Below, piece after piece: positions 27,615-33,630 of a stretch of 33,630 nt of DNA; position 1 is the stretch's first letter, and each line of letters starts with the position of its first letter. The DNA comes from an uncultured Bacilli bacterium (lineage in GTDB: Bacteria > Bacillota_I > Bacilli_A > RF39 > UBA660). The notes beneath the pieces are model-generated. The model saw only the letters and a list, made by a program, of their open reading frames with translations. It had not been told where the DNA came from and did no database searches. Location: NCBI GenBank assembly GCA_947629135.1, contig CANRCN010000008.1:1-33630 (forward strand). Direction: 5' to 3'. The translations under genes were made by a program, and so were the position numbers.

Positions 27615-29117
27615 ATGAATGATTTATATAAGGTAGGACTTTATATTAGATTATCAAAAGAAGATGAAAAATGTGGGGAAAGCGAAAGTATCACGAATCA
27701 AAAGAGTTTATTACTTAGATTTGTCAAAGAAAATAGCCATGCACATTATAAGCTATATGTAGATGACGGATACTCTGGAACAAACTTTGATAGGCCAGCA
27801 TTTAAGCAAATGATAAGTGATATTGAAGCAGGACAAATCAATATGGTAGTTACCAAAGATTTGTCTAGGCTGGGTAGGGATTATATTGGCTGTGGTGAAT
27901 ATATTGAAAAGTATTTTCCAGCTCATAATGTAAGATATATTGCTTTAACTGATAATATTGATACTATTATAGATTCTTGTAATAATGATATTTTACCATT
28001 TAAAGCAATTATGAATGACTATTATGCCAAGGACATTTCCAAAAAGATTAAAACAGCTTTAATAACTAAGCAAAAAGATGGAAAATGGGTAGGAGGTTGT
28101 CCTCCTCTTGGCTATATGGTTCAGGATATAAATAAAAATAAACTAGTTATTAATAAAAAAGAAGCATATATTATTAGAAAAATTTTTAAATTAGCTATAC
28201 AAGGATATAGTATTTATCAAATAAAAGAATATTTAAATGAAAATAAAGTACCAACTGCAAGTATGATAAGAGGTAGTAGAGGAAATAGTAAATTTGCAAA
28301 TTACGGAATTTGGAATACTAAGACAATTCAAAATATTTTAACTAATCAAATTTATACAGGTGACTTAGTTCAACATAAAAGAATTAAATTAAATTATAAA
28401 ATAAAAAAGGTAGTTTCTAATAAAAAAGAAGATTGGATAATTGTTCCTAATACTCATGAAGCAATTATTAGTAAACAAGATTTTAATGAAGTAGCTAAAA
28501 AATTAGAAAAAAGCAAAAGAGTTAAAAGAAAAAAAATTACAAGATTATTAGATGGAATTTTGTATTGCTATGAATGCAAACACAGATTAACAATTTGTAG
28601 TCCTAGAAAAAGTGATGGAAAAACTTATTTGGTTTGTAATTATTATAGAATGTATTCAAAAAATAAAGTATGCACATCTCATGCTTTTAATTATGATATA
28701 TTAGAAAAAGAAATAGTAAAAATAATTAAAGAAAAAATATATAAAATAGATATTAAAGATATTAGTTTAAGAATAAAGAAATATATAGATAATAATAAAA
28801 ATAAAAATATATTACAAAATTTAAAAATGCAAATAGATAAAAAAAGAAATTATTTAGATAAAATGTATTTAGAAAAATTAGATAATAAAATAGATAATGA
28901 AATGTATAATAGAATTAGTAATAAATTAAAATTAGAAATTAAAGATATAGAAAGTAAGATTTTAGAACTTGATATACCTAATAATATAAATATAGAAGAT
29001 AAAGTTAAAAATTATTTAACTAATATTGATAGAGAACTAATAATAAGACTTATAGATAGGATAGAAATTAGTAAAGATAAAGATGTTTTTATATATTATA
29101 ATTTTCGTAATCATTAA
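27615..29117 (+). CDS. Large serine recombinase
   Basis: Resolvase N-domain VGLYIRLSKEDEKCGESESITNQKSLL, YVDDGYSGTNFDRPAFKQM, TKDLSRLGRDY; recombinase domain GKWVGGCPPLGYM; zinc ribbon CYECKHRL...CNYYRMYSKNKVC; C-terminal coiled coil. Confidence 0.95.
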   Translation: MNDLYKVGLYIRLSKEDEKCGESESITNQKSLLLRFVKENSHAHYKLYVDDGYSGTNFDRPAFKQMISDIEAGQINMVVTKDLSRLGRDYIGCGEYIEKYFPAHNVRYIALTDNIDTIIDSCNNDILPFKAIMNDYYAKDISKKIKTALITKQKDGKWVGGCPPLGYMVQDINKNKLVINKKEAYIIRKIFKLAIQGYSIYQIKEYLNENKVPTASMIRGSRGNSKFANYGIWNTKTIQNILTNQIYTGDLVQHKRIKLNYKIKKVVSNKKEDWIIVPNTHEAIISKQDFNEVAKKLEKSKRVKRKKITRLLDGILYCYECKHRLTICSPRKSDGKTYLVCNYYRMYSKNKVCTSHAFNYDILEKEIVKIIKEKIYKIDIKDISLRIKKYIDNNKNKNILQNLKMQIDKKRNYLDKMYLEKLDNKIDNEMYNRISNKLKLEIKDIESKILELDIPNNINIEDKVKNYLTNIDRELIIRLIDRIEISKDKDVFIYYNFRNH

Positions 29118-29131
29118 AAGAATCAAGCAGA

Positions 29132-30866
29132 AGGTTTACCTATGATGATAACTTTAGTATTATCTAGTAATATGAAAAGAATGCTAAAAAATAATGTTTT
29201 AGTAAGAAAATTAGTTGGAATTGAAACAGCAGGAAATATTAACATATTATTAACTGATAAAACTGGAACTTTAACTAAGGGAAAGTTAGAAGTTATAAAA
29301 ATATTAGATGGTAATTTAGAAAATTTAGTTAAAAGTGATATTATAAAAAAGAATAATCGTTATTTTGAAGCTTTATATTATAATACAGATAGTAATTATG
29401 ATAATAATATGAATGTAGTAGGTGGAAATTCAACTGATAGAGCTATTTTAAAATATTTAAATAAAGAGATTGATATTAAGAAAACAATTATAAATAAAAA
29501 GCATTTTGATAGTAATAATAAATATAGTAGTGTTACTTTAAAAGAGAAGGAAACAATTACATATTTTAAAGGAGCAAGTGAAGTTCTTTTAAATAAATGT
29601 ACAAAATATGTAAAAAATGGATTTGAATATAAATTAGATAATTTTGATCGAATTAATTCTTTAATTAAAGCTTCAACAAGTAAAGGAATCAGGGTTATCA
29701 TGATGGCTTATAAACATGGTAACGATAGTTTGAATGATTTGGTTTTTATGGGATTAATTTATTTAAAAGATGAACTTAGGGAAGAAGCTGTTACTGGAAT
29801 TAATTTAATTAAAAAAGCAGGAATTAAAGTTATTATGATAACTGGTGATAGTAAAGATACAGCTATTTCTATTGCAAGAGAAGTTGGCATAATGACGAGT
29901 GAATCAGATTTAGCTTTAACTAGTTCTGAGATGAGATCAATGAATGATATTACTTTAAAAAGTAAATTAAATAATATTAAAGTAATAGCTAGAGCTTTAC
30001 CTGAAGATAAAAGTAGGTTAGTAAGAGTAATAGAAGAATCAGATTTAATTGTTGGTATGACAGGAGATGGGGTAAATGATGCTCCAGCTTTAAAAAAAGC
30101 TAATGTTGGTTTTGCTATGGGAAGCGGAACTGAGGTTAGCAAGGAAGCGGCTGATATTGTAATTTTAGATAATAATATTTTATCAATTAGTAAAGCAATT
30201 CTTTATGGAAGAACAATTTTTAAAAGTATTCGTAAGTTTATAATTTATCAGTTAAGTGTTAATATGTGTGCTGTTGCCTTATCCATTATTGGTCCTTTTA
30301 TTGGTTATCCTTCTCCAATTACAATTGTCCAGATGCTTTGGCTTAATATGATCATGGATACTTTTGCTGCTCTTGCTTTTTCTTTTGAACCTGCTCTTTT
30401 GGAATATATGGAAGAGCCTCCTAAAAAGACAATGGAACCAATTATTAATAGTTATATGTATAATGAAATAGCAATTACGGCAATTTACTCAGCAACTTTA
30501 TGTATTCTTTTTTTGAAATTGCCAATTATAAGAGAAGTATTTCGAATAGGTGATAATAATAAATATTTAATGACTGCATATTTTGCTCTTTTTATCTTTA
30601 TTGGAATTTTTAATTCTTTTAATGCTAGAACTTATCGAATAAATATTTTTTCAAATATTTTAAAAAATAGAATTTTTTTGATAGTTATTGGTTTTATTAT
30701 AACTGTTCAAATATATTTAATTTATTTTGGAGGAGATTTATTTAGAACTTATGGATTAACAGCTAAAGAATTCTTATTAATTATTTTAATAGCTTTGACT
30801 GTTTTTCCAGTAGATGCTATTCGAAAATTAATTTTAAAGAAAAAAAATCTAAAAAGAATGGTTTGA
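29132..30866 (+). pseudogene. 3' portion of the disrupted P-type (Ca2+-type) ATPase
   Basis: Resumes EGLPMMITLVLSSNMKRMLKNNVLVRKLVGIETAG; phosphorylation motif DKTGTLT; TGDGVNDAPALKKANVGFAMGSGTEVSKEAADIVILDNN; C-terminal cation ATPase TM domain. Confidence 0.93.
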
Positions 30867-30915
30867 GTCTTTAAATATTTTAAAAAAAGTGATATATTAA
30901 TAATAGAGGTGTCAT

Positions 30916-31308
30916 ATGAAAAAAGGATTTACTTTAGTTGAATTATTAGGAGTTATTGCTGTTTTAGCTATTTTATCAGGAATTGCCATTATTGCTATTA
31001 CTTCAATAGTTAGTGGTGGTAGAAAAAAGGTCTATGAAGATTATAAAAAAACTCTTGAAAATGGTACTCAAAATTATTTAATTAATCATTTTGAAAAGAT
31101 GCCTACTGTTAATGGCAATTCTACTATAAAATACACTGATTTAATGGACGATGATTCTTCTTATAAAAGTTTAAAAGATCCAGGTGGAAGTGGTAACTGT
31201 GATGAGAGTTATGTTATAGTTTCAAGAGGTGCTGATACTGGAATTAACTTTAATCTTACTTATAAAGCTTGTATAATTTGTGGTAGTTATAAAAGCGAAG
31301 GGTGTTAA
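30916..31308 (+). CDS. Type IV pilin/pseudopilin-like protein
   Basis: Prepilin signal MKKGFTLVELLGVIAVLAILSGIAIIAI; ~130 aa, Cys-rich C-terminus. Confidence 0.88.
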   Translation: MKKGFTLVELLGVIAVLAILSGIAIIAITSIVSGGRKKVYEDYKKTLENGTQNYLINHFEKMPTVNGNSTIKYTDLMDDDSSYKSLKDPGGSGNCDESYVIVSRGADTGINFNLTYKACIICGSYKSEGC

Positions 31309-31310
31309 AA

Positions 31311-31335
31311 AAATAGAGTCTTGAACTCTATTTAT
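31311..31335. terminator. Bidirectional intrinsic terminator
   Basis: AATAGAGT cttga ACTCTATT between convergent genes. Confidence 0.7.
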
Positions 31336-31727
31336 TTTGTAAGCATTTCTTTTATTTCTTTAATATCTTTTAAAATGTCTTTATTTGAAGAATGTTTAAC
31401 TTCATCATTTTCATATCTAGGTATAAAATGAATATGAAAATGTTTTATTTCTTGTCCATAATCTTTATTAGTTGAAATAGTTAATCCTTGACAATTTAGT
31501 TTTTCTTGATAAACTTTATAAAGTTTTTTCATAACTTTGTTCATATGAGTAATAACATATGCTGGTGTTTCAAATAAATCAAGATAATGTTTTTTTGGTA
31601 TAACTAAAGTATCTCCATTCGTGGTTGGATTAATGTCTAAGAATACAAACACTATTTCATCTTCATAGATTATTTCACTAGGAATTTCCTTATTAATTAT
31701 TTTACAAAATAAGCAATTATCATGCAT
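31332..31727 (-). CDS. HIT-family protein
   Basis: CLFCKIINKEIPSEIIYEDEIVFVFLDINPTTNGDTLVIPKKHY and HIT motif HFHIHFIPRY. Confidence 0.92.
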   Translation of the reverse strand: MHDNCLFCKIINKEIPSEIIYEDEIVFVFLDINPTTNGDTLVIPKKHYLDLFETPAYVITHMNKVMKKLYKVYQEKLNCQGLTISTNKDYGQEIKHFHIHFIPRYENDEVKHSSNKDILKDIKEIKEMLTK

Positions 31728-31889
31728 AAAATTTTCCTCCTTTAAATGTTTACATATATAATTATAATCTATTTAATGAATATAAGTAAATAGTTTTATA
31801 TATTTTAAAAAAAATAATGTAATTTTAAAAAAAGTGTAGCATTTATTTTGGTTTTATGCTAAAATATTCATGTAATTTTTAAAATCTAT

Positions 31890-32065
31890 TAAATATTCGA
31901 AGTAATATTAATAAATTTCAAGAAAGTTAAGGGTTGATGCGACTTAATATTTTATTGATATGAAAGGCTGCTTATTTAGGATTTTCGGGATACCGTTATA
32001 AAAATTAAGACCAAAGTAGGATGGTAACGTGGATTGATATTCGCTCCTAGATTGGTCTTTTTTAT
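31890..32065 (+). ncRNA. T-box leader (predicted alanine-responsive)
   Basis: Distal stem-I loop-like GGGTTGATGCGAC, T-box-like AGGATGGTAACGTG at 32018-32031, terminator stem AAGACCAA (32007-32014)/TTGGTCTT (32052-32059) plus T-run, directly upstream of cmk-alaS. 5' boundary approximate. Confidence 0.85.
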
Positions 32066-32085
32066 GTAAAAAAGGAGATTTGAGT

Positions 32086-32760
32086 ATGAGAAATTATAGT
32101 ATTGCAATTGATGGTCCAGCTGGAGCTGGTAAAAGTAGTGTTGCTAAAGCCATTGCTAAAAAATTAAATTTTGTTTATGTAGATACTGGAGCTATGTATC
32201 GAGCTTTTGGTTTATATTATCTAAGAAAAGGAATTTCCTTAGAGATGGAAGAAGATGTTAATAAGGAAGTTTCAAATGTTACAATTGAAATGATTAATAA
32301 AGATGATGGAGTTAAAATATATTTAAATGGAGATGATGTAACAACTGCAATTAGGACTGAAGAAGCAAGTAGAGGTGCTAGTAAGGTAAGTGTTTATCCA
32401 ATGGTTCGAGAAAAAATGGTTAAATTACAACAAGAAATAGCTAAGAAAACAAATGTTATTATGGATGGTAGAGACATAGGAACCGTTGTTCTTCCAAATG
32501 CTACTTTAAAAATTTATTTAACAGCAAGCACTGATGTACGAGCTGAAAGAAGATATTTAGAGCAAACTGAAAAAGGAATTAAGGTAGATCTTTCTGAAAT
32601 AAAAAAAGATATTGAAGAAAGAGATTATAGGGATATGCATAGAAGCACTAGTCCCTTAAAGCAAGCAGACGATGCAATTTTAGTTGATACTTCTGATATG
32701 AATAAAGAAGAAGTAATTGAAGAAATATTAAATTTATGTAGAAAGAAGGATATATTATGA
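32086..32760 (+). CDS. cmk: Cytidylate kinase
   Basis: [84 protein letters not shown]. Confidence 0.96.
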   Translation: MRNYSIAIDGPAGAGKSSVAKAIAKKLNFVYVDTGAMYRAFGLYYLRKGISLEMEEDVNKEVSNVTIEMINKDDGVKIYLNGDDVTTAIRTEEASRGASKVSVYPMVREKMVKLQQEIAKKTNVIMDGRDIGTVVLPNATLKIYLTASTDVRAERRYLEQTEKGIKVDLSEIKKDIEERDYRDMHRSTSPLKQADDAILVDTSDMNKEEVIEEILNLCRKKDIL

Positions 32761-33630
32761 GAACAATGACAAGTAAAGAAATAAGAAAAATGTGGTTAGA
32801 TTTTTTTGCTAGTAAAGGACATAAGGTGGTTCCATCTGCACCACTTATTCCAAATGATGATGATTCACTTCTTTGGATAAATGCTGGAGTTACTCCTTTA
32901 AAAAAATATTTTGATGGTTCTGTTGTACCTGATAATAGACGAATTACAAATATTCAAAAATGTATTAGGACTAATGATATTGAAAATGTTGGAGTAACAA
33001 GACGTCATCATACTTTCTTTGAAATGATGGGAAACTTTTCAATTGGAGATTATTTTAAAGATGAAGCAACAGATTTTGCTATTGAACTTTTAACAAGTAA
33101 AGATTGGTTTGACATTCCAATGGAAAAACTTTATTTTACTATTTATCCAGATGATGAATTTACTTATAAAAAATGGCAAAGTTTAGGAGTACCTAAAGAT
33201 CATATTATAAAACTTGAAGATAATTTTTGGGAGATAGGTGAGGGACCTTGTGGACCTGATAGTGAAATCTTCTTTGATCGTGGCCTTAAGTATGACTATG
33301 ATGGTAAAGCTTTAGAACATTTCAAGAAAGGTGAAGATAACGAAAGATTCGTTGAGATTTGGAATAATGTGTTTAGTCAATTTAATTCCAAAGAGGGAGT
33401 TGCAAGAAAAGATTATAAAGAACTTCCTAGTAAAAATATTGATACAGGAGCTGGACTTGAAAGATGGGCTTGTATTTTTCAAGATGCTGATTCAAACTTT
33501 GATACAGATTTATTCTTACCAATTATTGATCAAATAGAAGAATTAAGTGATACATTATATGATGGTTCTATGCCTTATAAAGTAATGGCTGACCATATCA
33601 GGGCTTTAACATTTGCACTTGCTGATGGAG
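32757..33630 (+). CDS. alaS: Alanyl-tRNA synthetase, 3'-truncated by window edge
   Basis: Overlaps cmk stop (ATGA); [54 protein letters not shown]...[20 protein letters not shown]. Missed by the ORF track because no stop lies in the window. Confidence 0.96.
   Translation, partial: MRTMTSKEIRKMWLDFFASKGHKVVPSAPLIPNDDDSLLWINAGVTPLKKYFDGSVVPDNRRITNIQKCIRTNDIENVGVTRRHHTFFEMMGNFSIGDYFKDEATDFAIELLTSKDWFDIPMEKLYFTIYPDDEFTYKKWQSLGVPKDHIIKLEDNFWEIGEGPCGPDSEIFFDRGLKYDYDGKALEHFKKGEDNERFVEIWNNVFSQFNSKEGVARKDYKELPSKNIDTGAGLERWACIFQDADSNFDTDLFLPIIDQIEELSDTLYDGSMPYKVMADHIRALTFALADG

Larger units (their letters stand above)
25224..29131 (+). mobile_element. Serine-recombinase integrative element (~3908 bp) inserted in P-type ATPase gene
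   Basis: CAGA at both junctions (25220-25223 and 29128-29131); removing 25224-29131 gives ...gta gca gta cca gaa ggt tta cct atg... (VAVPEGLPM) in frame. Large serine recombinase ends 10 nt from the right core. Confidence 0.92.

Noticed and set aside
27590-27622. 10-aa ORF (MKFIKRDSYE*) overlapping the recombinase start
   Set aside because: Possible translational-coupling leader, but too short and with weak RBS to support as a feature.
29396-30142. Two minus-strand ORFs (101 and 127 aa)
   Set aside because: Antisense to the conserved P-type ATPase domains.
24361-30866. Programmed frameshift or two independent ATPase genes
   Set aside because: The halves join exactly within PEGLPM once the recombinase-bearing segment is removed, so insertion is the simpler explanation.
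33331-33537. 68-aa plus-strand ORF
   Set aside because: Alternative frame inside alaS, which is open to the window end.
1-33630. CRISPR arrays, tRNA or rRNA genes
   Set aside because: No regularly spaced repeats, tRNA-like cloverleaf or rRNA sequence was recognised by eye; a computational scan was not possible.

Overview
This 33.6-kb window is very AT-rich, low-GC Firmicutes/Bacilli-like chromosome. Most of it is housekeeping: pyrimidine-nucleoside phosphorylase (5'-truncated), YlmC/YmxH-like protein, TrmH/SpoU methyltransferase, topA, hpt, rpoZ, smc, rluB, dacF, HIT protein, cmk and alaS (3'-truncated). It also has parts of a type II secretion/type IV pilus-like apparatus. Two accessory systems stand out. 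(1) A ~3.9-kb integrative element (about 25224..29131) carries a large serine recombinase, a membrane-anchored XRE regulator and a secreted protein of unknown function. It has split a P-type (Ca2+-type) ATPase exactly inside its conserved VAVPEGLPM motif. The junctions share the 4-bp sequence CAGA, and excision in silico restores one 865-aa ATPase frame. (2) A two-gene surface module (7161..13377) encodes a secreted M60-type (mucinase-like) metalloprotease with a clear type I dockerin near its N terminus. Directly downstream is a membrane-anchored protein with a cohesin-like N-terminal domain, which suggests a minimal cellulosome-like tether for a glycoprotein-degrading protease. Other notable items are a T-box leader in front of cmk-alaS, a CotD-like spore-coat gene with a SigK-like -10 box, a degenerate GDPD-like protein, a frameshifted small membrane ORF, and a short SMC. 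All assignments come from reading the sequence; no database search was run.
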